NCBI GenBank assembly: GCA_037576215.1
Contig: JBANDB010000001.1
Span: 3,906,001 to 3,970,000, forward strand
Source of the DNA: Armillaria gallica
Lineage: Eukaryota; Basidiomycota; Agaricomycetes; Agaricales; Physalacriaceae
Length of the DNA stretch: 64,000 nt
Reading direction: 5' to 3'
Under the pieces are notes generated by a model. It had not been told where the DNA came from, did not search any database, and was given only the letters and a program-made list of their open reading frames with translations. Shown here piece after piece: positions 10,561 through 21,052 of this stretch (position 1 is the stretch's first letter; every line of letters starts with the position of its first letter). A program made the translations under genes and the position numbers.

Positions 10561-11407
10561 ATGAACCCTTCCATCGACAATCTAAAGCTGACCGGTGTGC
10601 CATCTCTAGTCTTTGACTCTTCAACCCCTTATCGGCAGTGCCGACGACGGCCTTTACATGCGTCGATCTGATGTAGAGAAGCTCGGACTCGAGTTTACAG
10701 GTCGACAAATTGATACGCGCGTACGTGCCGTCTTCATTGTACTGCAGCCTACCTGTAATCAGCGTCTCTTACAGGTACAAGGGTGCTTCATATCGCTTCC
10801 AAAACGACTACAAAGGCGGCGCAATTACTTATCATGCTCCATACGTCTTGGAGTTGGAATCCTAGGTGACCAAGACACTTCACGCCAGGGCTAGTATCAA
10901 CACCAAGAAGGAGGGTATTGTCGGGGTGCCTCAACTTGACGGACACCTCTTTTTTTTCATCACGGCGATGTGCACATGGTCGATCTATCAGTTCTCCCTT
11001 CTCTGGCGGAGTATTTCACCGACCTTACACCTTTGTCCAACCTGATCTCTGCTGTAAGTCGGGACTACTCGGAGGATGAAACTCCTCAGAGTGCGAATGC
11101 AGGATCACCTGTGGACTTTTCCACCTGTCTCTCTATCGCGCAAGGATTTCGAGCGAAGAAGTTCGACGTATTCCGCCATATTCCCCAGGATTATGTGATA
11201 AACGTCGTTGAACAGTGTCGAACATGCAGCAAGAACGAAAATAGGAAGGCACATAGCAAGTTATCGATGTGTACGCTTTGTAAGAAGGAGAACAAGCCAC
11301 GCCGCGCCTTGTATTGCAGCCAAGAATGTCAACCAGCAGACTGGAAGGCACGACACAAGGAGGAACATTCTGGTACTAGACCATGGGAGGAGGAGAGTAT
11401 GGTTTGA
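10561..11407 (+). pseudogene. MYND zinc-finger protein, frameshifted
   Basis: The last open part (10970..11407) ends in a MYND finger: CRTCSKN, then CTLCKKENKPRRALYCSQEC and QPADWKARHKEEH, with the expected Cys/His order. Upstream pieces of the same protein occur in different frames: NLKLTGVPSLVF from the ATG at 10561, GLYMRRSDVEKLGLEFTGRQ, and (after a good 54-nt GTACGT...TTACAG intron) YKGASYRFQNDYKGGAITY. A TAG at 10863..10865 interrupts ELES-VTKTLHARA. At an 8-base T run (10950..10957) the frame changes from GVPQLDGHLFF to HHGDVHMVDLS. Nonsense plus frameshift argue for a pseudogene; an assembly error in the T run could explain only the latter. MYND fingers bind Pro-rich peptides. Confidence 0.6.
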
Positions 11408-11883
11408 TATTCGTAAGTGGTCCCCTTTGCATGATAAGTTTTAACTTTGATATATGTTGTACAGTCCCTCATGGATCTCGTATTTGTATCGTCTAGTCAC
11501 TTCAATATCAGAAGCGCTTGCTCACCACGATGCATTCTCGTGTTCGTAGTGGAGTATCTACCTAAGTGAACTACTGTCCGCCGACTCCCGACTGTCAATA
11601 CTACTTTATGTCAGAGCTTCAAGGATGTGACGGCAGAGTTTATCTACCATAGTCCTGGGCGAAAGCACTAGGTAAGAAGTGATTGGGAGAATCAATGATG
11701 ATGCGTCTCGTGGGAATGTCGTCCACCGCCACTCCCAATGCTAATACGCTCACAAGGGTGCGGGCCCCGCAGCATGTTCTACTTTTCCGAAACTCAAAGG
11801 ATGTAGAACAAGAATCCGTGTCAGGTGCGTATACGATTTCAAGATCCTTCCACAAATTGCCGCCGCTAGCTCACAACCTAGGG
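11408..11883. other. No supported gene
   Basis: Short overlapping ORFs without motifs. Confidence 0.35.
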
Positions 11884-11983
11884 CTGCGCGCCGTAACTGT
11901 ATTGTACGGTGGTACGGCTTCCGTGTACGGTATACCGTACACAGAAGCCATGGGCGCTTCAAATGGTACCGTACAATACGGCT
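11884..11983. repeat. Large imperfect palindrome with perfect 20-bp core
   Basis: GTGTACGGTATACCGTACAC at 11923..11942 is its own reverse complement. It is flanked by GGCTTCC and AGAAGCC (one mismatch), and further out GTATTGTACGG (left) pairs with CCGTACAATAC (right). It could form a long hairpin and may be a palindromic MITE or a fold-back remnant. Confidence 0.6.
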
Positions 11984-12453
11984 GTCAATGGACTTAATTG
12001 TGTGGTAGTGTTATGAGTGCTGAATGCACGTTTCTGAGGTCGGTACATGCTCCTTAACATAGGGTAGCATGACACCATACGGACGGCCCCTAAGCCCTTT
12101 CAGCTGCACTCATGGGGTTTAAATGTACCCGGGGTACATTAAACGTGCTGTACCCAGCCACAGCCAATACGGCAGTATATACGACCATTGTCAGGCTGAT
12201 TGCGACCACCATCATCGACTTAGCGCGCGAGTCGATACTCTCTCGGGTGCTTCTTCCCATGGACTCCCACCTCATTGGAGCAGGGTTTGCGAGGTCGCAG
12301 GTTGCTCAAGTACCCCTCATTTGGCTGGATGGCCTGCAAAATATCTGGATGATGCTCCAAGTAGAAATAGGGGTTGCGACGCTGCGATTGTGGCTCGCTC
12401 CCGCTTCCCTCGAGCTCATCACTGGTGCGCAGTGTCTTATGATGCTAGTAGTC
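11984..12453. other. No supported gene
   Basis: Contains an odd-centred palindrome AATGTACCCGGGGTACATT at 12122..12140 and ORFs without motifs. Confidence 0.35.
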
Positions 12454-12620
12454 TCCTGTAAGCCTTGGTGCTGGGAGTGAAACCGAAAGATGCGTCCTGT
12501 ATGCTCTAGCGCTGGGACTGTTTTTACATTGGGCTTGCATGTTACTCCTGTATGCTTTTGCACTGGGACTTAACGACAAGCATATCCGTGTCCGTCCTGT
12601 ACGCTTTAGCGCTGGGACCT
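12454..12620. repeat. Degenerate tandem repeat, four units
   Basis: A core close to TCCTGTAYGCTYTAGCGCTG starts at 12454, 12495, 12546 and 12595 (spacing 41, 51 and 49 nt). Spacers are not conserved. Nothing indicates coding. Confidence 0.6.
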
Positions 12621-12814
12621 ACTTGAACGATTATTTGGATCTGCTACTGTTCATGGTCAGCACGTCTGTGCTTGCTCCGTTTGGGGGATATATTCAGGGC
12701 CCCCTATATTCCCTAAACCTTCCGAAGTTCAAACCATATATAGTGTAGATCGGCATTATAGTGTACTTACTTTATTCTTACTTTATTTTTCTCACCTTTG
12801 ACGCTAGTTCTGAG

Positions 12815-12947
12815 AGGCCGCACCCTGCGGGGGCTACGCTGAATCAGTTTGGTCCAAAGAGTGTTCGGTGCCGTAGCACAAGCATGTGTAGTACGGACTC
12901 TGGTTAGCTTCCTTCTCAGGGACATGAAAACCAGAATAAACCTTCTC
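12815..12947. repeat. Diverged dispersed repeat, copy B
   Basis: Partner of 9811..9968, in the same orientation, sharing CTGCGGGG, GTGTTCGGT(C/G)CCGTAGCA, GTGTAGTACGGACTCTGGTT and CTTCCTTCTCAGGGACAT blocks. Confidence 0.55.
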
Positions 12948-13360
12948 CCCCCCTCGAGAAGGAAGGACGGGATCGCGATTATTACCAGTTAATTCTCCCG
13001 CGCTTGAATGAATCGAGGCCTTTGACCTGACCATGTGAAACGATCTAGCGATTGTTTGATTCAGTAGCCTACCACAAAAACTGTAAAAAGACTACTAGGA
13101 TAAGTAATTCATCGGGGTAACTGCAATGAAATGTTATAATCACCGTGCTTTGCGAAGTGTTTGTAAAGCAAGTTATAATTAGGTCATCTTGCAATCCCTA
13201 ATAAGTAGCAAGGACTTACAATGAAAGCCAATCTTGGGACATGATAGGTGACATTTCTAAGGCGATCAAAATGCTATTGCAAGGTGTTTGCAAGAGCGAA
13301 CGGCAAAGAAATGCCAGCCTGGCTCGCTATAAATATTGCACAAGAATCATAATAGAAAAA
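12948..13360. other. AT-rich, no supported gene
   Basis: No open frame with motifs, and no repeat shared elsewhere in the window. Confidence 0.35.
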
Positions 13361-13439
13361 GCCTCTTGGCCTGATGGTTATATCATGCAGTCATTGGCTT
13401 ATTCCGGTGAAGTTGAGGGTTCAATTCCTGACATTGACA
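13361..13439 (+). other. tRNA-like sequence with A and B boxes
   Basis: TGGCCTGATGG resembles an RNA polymerase III A box and GGTTCAATTCC, about 45 nt further on, matches a B box. However, the acceptor ends do not pair and the T stem is largely unpaired, so this is not a functional tRNA. It is best read as a tRNA pseudogene or the head of a tRNA-derived SINE. Confidence 0.35.
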
Positions 13440-13579
13440 TTTTATTCTAGTCTGGATCTGGCACGAAATTCTGCCGTCCGGAAGATGAATCCGTTCAGAT
13501 GGTCACATATTAGGCGATTCAAATTAGTTCCGCTTGGTCCTCCTTCGCCTCACAAGGTTTGATTCTGACTTCTGGAAGC

Positions 13580-16555
13580 ATGCCTCTCGTATCTCTCGAA
13601 GAATGCTTGTCTCGGTCATACGATTATGTCGTAGTCGGTCAGTGCCATATGGTCTGGGAGTTCAACCTCAGCTCATGTACTTGATGACAGGTGGCGGGGT
13701 ATATATGTTTCTCACATCGCAAACTCCAGAAACCATCTCATTATTGTGCTATATAGACAGGTGGTTTGACTCTCGCAGGCTGACTTTCCGAGGATTCTTC
13801 TGTGTCTGTTCTTGTCCTCGAAGCCAGCAGTTTCAATCCTGACGATCAGCTGATATGTGAGTTTCAAACCTGTCAAGCGGACACGCCACTACTAAATATC
13901 TTGTCATTCAGTGCGTCCTGCACAATTTGGCGCACATTTTGGTCAAGATGAATATGTCTGGCAGTTCAAAACAGTAAGTGGCAGCGTTCGTTAATACGAC
14001 GTGAGGCTGTCGTTATAATGCTGTGGTCCAGGTCCCCCAGGAAAATGTCGCAGGAAGGCAGATTGGATGGGAGCGGTAAGAGAAGTATTCGTTTCCCATA
14101 TTTTTACCACTTACCCGGCATTGTCAGAGGCAAAGTTCTTGGAGGTAGTTCCGCAGTCAACTTCTTATCATGGACAAATCCTGCCAAGGAGGATATTGAC
14201 GGTATTTTAGGCAATTTCTGACCCATTCCACATGTCTAATTCCGACACAGATTGGGAAAAGCTCGGAAACGTTGGTTGGGACTGGGAAAGCTTTAGCAAA
14301 GCCCTTTCCAAGACATTTTCGTAAATTCTCTTCTTATCATAAGGCTGGGTTCCTCATAGATGCATTCATAAAGTGTTACTCCTCCAGAACAAATATACAA
14401 TCTGGAAAATTGGAAGAGAACGACGAACGGTACCACCTTTTGGCATCTGCCACATAAACGTCGTCCTGAGAATATTTCCAAGGTCCTCTACAACTATCGT
14501 TTCCGCGCACTTTACTGGACATAGATGTCCGTTTTCATGAAGTCTGTATAGGAATCCCTGGTAAAAACTATCACCACGCTAATCAGTCGGTAACAGACTT
14601 TGGTCAATCTGGGTGTCTCGAAAGCTCCACAGCCGGTTCGCGTGTGTCTCTGACCGTCAAGTCTCTTTACTGACATGCAGATACCTCAGCTTGGGGGAGA
14701 CGTTAGTACATACCACATTATATGGGCCGCACCTCGCTCATCATCGTAAACTCCCATAGCCCCACGGCACGTTCTTCACTTTGAACACGTTAGATCCGTT
14801 ATCCAATTATCGCTCATACTCGACGGTATATCCCACCTCTTCTATGAATGAGCATTTTTTCAACTTACCTGACAACAGAGTTTTTTCGTTCAAAACTCGA
14901 CTCGTCCAAATCTTTCCATTCTTCTAAACGCATACGCCACAAAACTGGAAATTCATGATACTGAAGGAGATTTGACGGCAACAGGAGTCGAGTTCGTCCA
15001 TGGGGTCAAATCCTGCGTTGCGCATGCCGACAAAGAAGTGATTCTCTGCGCCGGGTGAGTCGTCCTTGTAAGGTTTTTTGGTCGCTATTGACTTGTGCTC
15101 AAGAGCACTGAAGACTCCTCAGATTCTGGAACTTTCAGGAATTGGGCGCCCCAACATACTGGAAAAAGCAGGTATCACTCCACGCCTTGATCTTCCTGTA
15201 GGTGAAAATGTGCAAGAGCATGCGTATGCTTCACTGAGCTACGGTCGGTCGTCTTTCGTGTCATATAGCTTCCATAGTTTATACTTTCTTCCAGAATTGA
15301 AAGATGGTGTACCAGGTGAAACACTCGACGTTCTGGGCGATGAAATTCAACGGCAGCAACATATTGACCTTCAGTACGTTTCACCTCGTATGTAGAATTG
15401 ATTGAGCTCACTAGTTTCAGCGCTCTCGGCCAAGGAGTCTTCACCATGGGCATCGTCCACTTCGCTTTCCTATCACTCAGTGACTTAACTTCACGCTCTG
15501 GTTCTATCTACTCAGAAACCATCGAATCTATCAAGGAGAAAATCTCTCAAGGAAGATACCCTCCTGGAGCTACGGAAACTCTCAGAATGCAAATGCAAAA
15601 AGTTGAAAGGAATTGCCTTGATTGCGAGATTGCGACTATGCCCACCTTCTTTTCAGCCCCAAGTAAGATCCCCACATCAAAGGTCTGTTTTCGTTCACGA
15701 ACTTCTTCGCAGACCCCCCCAGGAAAGGCAAGAAGCACTTCACGATCTTCTGCATCAATAACAGCTTCTTCTCGAGAGGAACGACAGTATGCATCTTTAT
15801 CTACTGACGAAACCTAATCTGAGAGCGAACTAGCATATAACATCAAGTGATCCGTCGGTGCATTTAGCATATGATCCTCACTATTTCGAAGATAAAGCAG
15901 GTCGGGAGTGCAACCGTCGGCTGACTCAATTCATATATTCACCACTTCCCTAGATATCGAAGCACTGGTCGAAACAGTGAAATTCGCTAGAAAAGTGTGC
16001 CGAGCAGCTCCCTTTAAGGATGTCCTTGGTGTGTCGATCTCTCCAATGTTGTAGTTAGCTATTATCTCACGCCAGAAACAGACGAGGAACCGGTAGAAGT
16101 TAATCCGGGTCTCGAAGTCCAGACTGATGAGGAGATTTCCGGTATGTGGTGTTATGTTTCCTTTCGAGTGCTTGCTCATGATGTTACATTAGCCTGGATC
16201 AGACAGATACTTTCCTCAACTTACCGTATGCGTGAATCTCCTCTGTAATTCACTTGTTCTTTCACTTCATGATAGACACGGTCGGAACCGCCTCAATGCT
16301 TCCAAGGGATAAGGGTGGGGTGGTAGACTCGAAGCTCAAGGTAGGCTTTGCTCTCACATCATCTACGTTGCTTAACTTCCGAGTAACCGATAGGTGTACG
16401 GTACCACCAATATTCGTGTTGTGGATCTGTCCATTGCACCCCTGCATGTTTCCACGCATACACAATGTCAGCCGGCTCTAGTTTATATACACGCACCTTG
16501 CATTACTAATTTGTTGGATGCAGCACTAGCGTACGGGATTGCTGAGAAAGGTTAG
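13580..16555 (+). pseudogene. GMC oxidoreductase (aryl-alcohol oxidase type), decayed
   Basis: Segments of a glucose-methanol-choline family FAD enzyme appear in order across about 3 kb: MPLVSLEECLSRSYDYVVVG (FAD-binding start), GGLTLAG, VLVLEASSFNPDDQ, AQFGAHFGQDEYVW, the GMC signature RGKVLGGSSAVNFLSW, TGVEFVHGVK, LKTPQILELSGIGRP (second signature), LPVGENVQEHAY, DIEALVETVKFARKV, HTVGTASMLPRDKGGVVD (catalytic His split by an intron) and YGTTNIRVVDLSIAP. Many introns still look usable. An in-frame TGA at 13781..13783 interrupts LTLAG-LSEDSS where an Arg codon is expected (CGA to TGA), the Gly-rich loop does not join in frame, and parts of the 14.2-14.9 kb region cannot be aligned. Such enzymes make hydrogen peroxide for lignin attack; this copy is almost certainly dead. 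Confidence 0.75.
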
Positions 16556-17037
16556 TACTCTCTAGTATGTTCATGTCGATCTCCCACAACTTCTCAATAG
16601 CGGCGATAATCATCCGAGGCTCAATTTGAATGTTGAGACGGGCAAATTTTGAGGTTTTGAAAGGTGCATACAGTTATTTGTTACTTAAATGACGTAGTGG
16701 CACTCACTCGAAACTCTGTTTCAGTAGTACTAAAGATACACGCAGTATCAAGATGAAATGAGGGAACTTCACAAATTGAATTAATGCGCGACTGACAGTA
16801 CAGTGTAATAATGGTGAATCAAAAGCTGGACATTATCAGAGTTTGACTGACCCTCGTAAATCGTGCATATATCACTCCTCAGATGGAAGGGTGTTATTGG
16901 ACTTGCGTGAATAACACCCGAATTGAAGTGAGACCAAATGTTCTAGCGATTGTATATAAATTCATCGAAAACAACAACTATAAATTTCAACCTCTTCGAA
17001 TTTCTAAATACTAAATTTTACCAAAACCTTCCTGAAA
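16556..17037. other. Intergenic
   Basis: AT-rich with no supported gene; it separates the GMC relic from the 3' end of the hydrolase gene. Confidence 0.4.
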
Positions 17038-17829
17038 TCAAAAGACCTTCTTCGACACGCCTGGCGTGAGCCAGAAAACCTTGTCTTGGATACCCTCCTC
17101 CTCAAAGACCTTGGCCAGCTCTTTCCCATTCTGCGTGAAATGTCCCCACGACTCATAGTGCATAGGCACCAAGATATCCGCCTTGATCTCACGGAACAGC
17201 CGAGCGCCCTGCTTGCCATCCATGGTGATCTGCAGGTGACCGTCCGGGAGCGGCACCTTGACAGCACCAAGGTTAAGCACAGCGACAACGATATGGAACT
17301 TGTCGCGTATCTGGACCAGCTCCTCGAAGTAGATGGTATCGCCGGAGAAATAGATGGCATTCGGCAACCCGTCTGTGCTCCCGAATTCGGGCGCCGTTAG
17401 AATGAACCCGGTGCATTCGCCCCCCGGCAGGTGCTGGCAGGGCGTTCCGGTCACCTGGAAGTGCTTCCCGCCCGCCTCAAGCGGCACCGTTTCCCAGGGC
17501 CGGATGCCGCGGATGCCGGGCCGCGGGTGCAGCTTCTTGGCGCCGTCTATGGTTGTGATGACCTTGCGGCCATCGAGCAGGCGGCGGCCCAGGTCGTCGA
17601 GATTGTCCGGGTGGTCTTCGTGGCTCAGGAGCACGGCATCAATTGGCGGGAGGTCCTGCAGCCCTAAAGCCGGGGTTTCGGAGTTTTTCAAGACCGTGAC
17701 ACCCAAATCCCACTCGGTGCCAGCGGGGGAGAAGAAAGGGTCGGTAAGTAGATTGACCCCATCGATTTCGAAGATGGCAGCGGCGGTGCTAATGTGCGTG
17801 ATATTCAAGCTGAAATTAACAGGTGACAT
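17038..17829 (-). CDS. Metallo-beta-lactamase-fold hydrolase, UlaG-like
   Basis: Intact, intronless, 263 residues from the ATG at 17829. It shows the metal-dependent hydrolase fold of the UlaG-like group: ITHISTAAAIFEIDGVNLLTDPFF (first strands and a metal-side Asp), LLSHEDHPDNLDDLG (the HxxDH-type metal motif), GTPCQHLPGGECTG (third metal His), YFSGDTIYF (bridging Asp) and VPMHYESWGHF (last His). No signal peptide or membrane segment, so probably cytosolic. The substrate cannot be told; relatives include lactonases and phosphodiesterases. It is visibly GC-richer and more regular in codon use than the relic DNA on both sides, and lacks introns while most neighbours have many. That fits either a conserved intronless gene or an old bacterial acquisition. 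Confidence 0.85.
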   Translation of the reverse strand: MSPVNFSLNITHISTAAAIFEIDGVNLLTDPFFSPAGTEWDLGVTVLKNSETPALGLQDLPPIDAVLLSHEDHPDNLDDLGRRLLDGRKVITTIDGAKKLHPRPGIRGIRPWETVPLEAGGKHFQVTGTPCQHLPGGECTGFILTAPEFGSTDGLPNAIYFSGDTIYFEELVQIRDKFHIVVAVLNLGAVKVPLPDGHLQITMDGKQGARLFREIKADILVPMHYESWGHFTQNGKELAKVFEEEGIQDKVFWLTPGVSKKVF

Positions 17830-19147
17830 TGTTGGGAATGAGACAAGTCGTGGAGGTCGATGGCAGTTGTGACAATGAGTTTTTGGTCAAGTCGAGAATG
17901 CTCCCTATAAATCTAAGTAGTCCAGCGAGATCTCTCGCGGCTCGGAACGGGAATGTTACAAAGCCACTGTCAGCTGAGCCACGCTGCGCCTGACCGCGTC
18001 GCATCAAATTGATTCAAATTGTGTAGCGTCGGCGGCGACAGTCACCATTCGCAATCAATTACAATGATGCTCCTTATAAATCCAACATATACGATGAAAA
18101 TCAGCAGAAACCTCGGCATCGGCTAGCTTTATAATAGAGAAATGGTCTTTATAATCCAACCTAGCCTGTTTCGTTGATCCTGACGATCCAGATTCCTATA
18201 AGCGACATCGAAGCAGCCCTTGCAAAATTCGAAAATATGTTTCAGCTTGAAAACGACGACAAAACGGACGATGAAATGAAGGCATACTGGTGCAAGACCT
18301 TCATTGGGATGGCTCGAGATGATGATTGGTTGCGGAACAGTAATTCTGAAGGCAACCTGGTTTGAGCTGTGTAGACCCACGAACACTCTAAGATTGAGCG
18401 AAGCCTAAACTTCAGTTAAGAATCGGGAGTGTCTTTTGCAAACTTACTCTTAGCAACTCTTTACGTATGGCAGAATAGGTGGAGGCTGAGAGCGAGGCAG
18501 CTGGTAGAAACGAAGCGATAAGCCATGTCGGAAGGACAATAACATTTCGGTTGTCCGAAGTCGCTGCCATACCGATTAACGCATTGATCGACCATGTCCC
18601 TAGGGGCGTCAAGAAGTTTTCTATGATATCGAGCACTTAGAAAAACACAGCTTGGGGTAGTCAGCTTAACATGCACATATAGGTCGTTGACAGTCAAGAT
18701 CCTGGCGAGCGGAGGTGTTTCAAATAACCCAACAGTTCTGGGTCGGCGGTCGATGTTAGGAGTTCTCAGAGACTCAGTATTAACAGTGAGGCAGATAGGA
18801 AGAGAAGATTGCGAGATGCTATCGAGAGATATAGGGAGACAATGGTTGTATGGTAGGCGAAGAAGTAGACTGCTGAGACGACTCTTCCAGGCTATCAGGG
18901 CGTCAAATTATTGTAATCCTGCAGAAATAGTGGCACATTTTGAAGAGAGCAGATTTGCTGTTCCATGATATGGTAGAAGCGAAGAACGGTAGAGTAAGTG
19001 GTTGTAAATGGTTAACATGGCAGACCATTATGTCATCAGCCATACGGGCGTAAGGTCCCAATAAGGAAGGGTCGGGTTCACACTCCCACAAATCGTAAAG
19101 TTAAACAAAGAACCGATACTCCATCGAACAGCTCTTGCCCTTTCACT
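17830..19147. other. Intergenic, no supported gene
   Basis: ORFs on both strands (for example 18412..18636 minus, a hydrophobic stretch) have no recognisable motif or splice continuation. Confidence 0.35.
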
Positions 19148-19285
19148 ATGGCCACGTTTCCTCCAGAGCTTGTAGAAATGATTGTACGTGACGTATGGTA
19201 CTCTAAAATGCCGTCCTACATTCGCAAGTCGTTCATGACTACGTGCCCCCGGATCAATCGAACATGGAAAGCTGCCTATGCCTAA
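19148..19285 (+). pseudogene. F-box-like gene truncated by a repeat
   Basis: Starts MATFPPELVEMIVRDVWYSK, continues MPSYIRKSFMTTCPRINRTW and KAAYA, then meets a TAA exactly where the dispersed repeat begins (19285). The N-terminus is typical of a mushroom F-box-like family that normally runs on for several hundred residues. The repeat appears to have inserted into, or recombined with, this gene. A related fragment lies at 824..886. Confidence 0.6.
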
Positions 19286-19845
19286 CAGGATAAGATCTGA
19301 GGCGTGAGTTCGGAATAGGTCTAGGACGCTCGAGGTGGTTCAACGGGCTAACATTATTTGGTGCTTAACACGAGCATCGAACTCTCGAAGTCTTTCTTCC
19401 ATTGCCAGGGTGGCGAACTCCTTCGGCTAATTCATCTGCTTTATCCTCTACCCATTTCTTCATCTCTATTGAGTCTGGTGAGACGCACTGAGAGAAAGAG
19501 GGCGATATGGCCGGCTGAACCGATCCTTCAACAGCTTTGTTTTAGTGTGGCCGCAGTCCAGTTCGGTCCAAGTGGCATATCTAATTCGACGACCTCAAAA
19601 TATGATATACTTATCACACACAGAGGTAATGAAGCGTTGTGGAGGGGAAACTGACTGATAATAGAGACCGAAAAGATCCCACTAATAGTAGACAGGGAAC
19701 TGTTGGAAGGAGCGCGACGAATAAAGATAATACGGGATAGTGGGTAGATTGACTTAATTTAGAACGTGGGGTTCAGTGGCAGCACGACAATGATGGTCAA
19801 CAGTGATCGAAAATCAACCGCGGTCATCCCGCCGACCATACATCC
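19285..19845 (+). mobile_element. Rearranged copy of the 8-kb composite element
   Basis: 19285..19684 is the shared unit (see 8302..8700). 19685..19845 is the reverse complement of 7861..8018, ending in the same 30-bp terminus (AAAATCAACCGCGGTCATCC...GACCAT). So here the internal unit is joined directly to a terminal segment that at 8 kb sits on the opposite side and orientation. Confidence 0.65.
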
Positions 19846-20473
19846 TGCGAAACCCCTAGTTGCCAATTAAGGGATCAATGGCGGCCCGTACTATATATTT
19901 TCATCCATCCCGTCACACTTCACACGGCCAAAATACTACTCAGAAATCGCGAAATAAGTAAAGCGGCCCTCAAGTTAAACGAGCCACCGGTGTTCCGAAT
20001 GAGATAGTACATTACTGATTCGATGACTAAACTGACAAGGAGAAATTCTAGCGACAACGGAGGGGAAGACATTTGCACGTATAAAAGAAGAAATTCTGAG
20101 TGACCGAGTTGCCACTTGAAACTTCTGAATCGGACCAACTCCGAACAAACGCGCTCTAATTTTGATCCAGGAATTCGCAGTGGTCCGTCATCGTCTCGAG
20201 AGCCTTCGAGTCCATGTCTCCCATGCTATACGAGGGGTCAAAGCATAGCGTACTGTTGCAGAAATGTCCTGGGGATATTTTCTATCCGCGTATAGGCCAA
20301 GCTTTCGGTTCTGGTCCTGGTCGTGCATACTAGTCGGAGTCAGGATGCCCATCGTCTGGTACTATATGGGGCAACAACCCTATGTAAAAAGATCGCTGAC
20401 GGTAAGGTACGAATGTTTCTCGTATACTGACGCCTTTTAGGAGGAGGATGAGTAGATTCAGGTACGTTTTATC
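19846..20473. other. No supported gene
   Basis: Short motif-free ORFs only. Confidence 0.35.
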
Positions 20474-20535
20474 CATACAGACCGTTCCTCCCTTGCACTA
20501 ATAGGTCTGTATCGTTGTCTGTCTACGAGAGACTA
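20474..20535 (+). repeat. Solo terminus of the 427-bp MITE family
   Basis: 62 bp (CATACAGACCGTTCC... to ...CTACGAGAGACTA) match the last 62 bp of the MITE at 37887..38313 with a few changes; upstream sequence is unrelated. It is a truncated older copy. Confidence 0.7.
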
Positions 20536-21052
20536 TGTTTTATTGTTCATCATCAATGATTCTCACGAAATTATCGTGAATTCTGCCTACCCGCACGGAG
20601 CCTGTCTAAAGACGACCGTAACAACGTAGTTCTAGACAGCTGGTACGACTACGGGCCCGATATACGGCACCCGTATCCGCCACATGTACGGGTACGATGG
20701 GCATCCTGAAAGGTGGCCAACGTTCAGATTTTATGTTCGTAGACCAACGTGAGTCTTTTTCACTAGTTACTTCAGCAGGATAGAGCCTTAACTCATAATT
20801 TCTAGTCCAGCACTATCATCGATGGAGTTGGAAAAAATATTTTGATGCTGTACCTAGTATCCGTCGGTGAATGTCTCATCGGCCGCTTCACTGTGACAAA
20901 ATTCAAGTGAAGCTTATTGACTTGACAGTCTACATACCGTGCATCCCTTCGTACTGCCGGAGTTGAATGAAGGTCTCGCATTAGTATTAAAGGAAAGGGA
21001 TGTCAAGATTCGATAGGTTGTGTCTTCATTGCTTTACCTCTCCCAACCTGCC
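20536..21052. other. Upstream region of the first CGS gene
   Basis: No supported gene; presumably holds the promoter of the gene starting at 21053. Confidence 0.35.

Noticed and set aside
11879..11990. hAT element starting TAGGGCTG at 11879
   Set aside because: No matching inverted end or 8-bp duplication was found.
12122..12140. AATGTACCCGGGGTACATT as an operator
   Set aside because: Single short palindrome with no gene nearby; not supportable.
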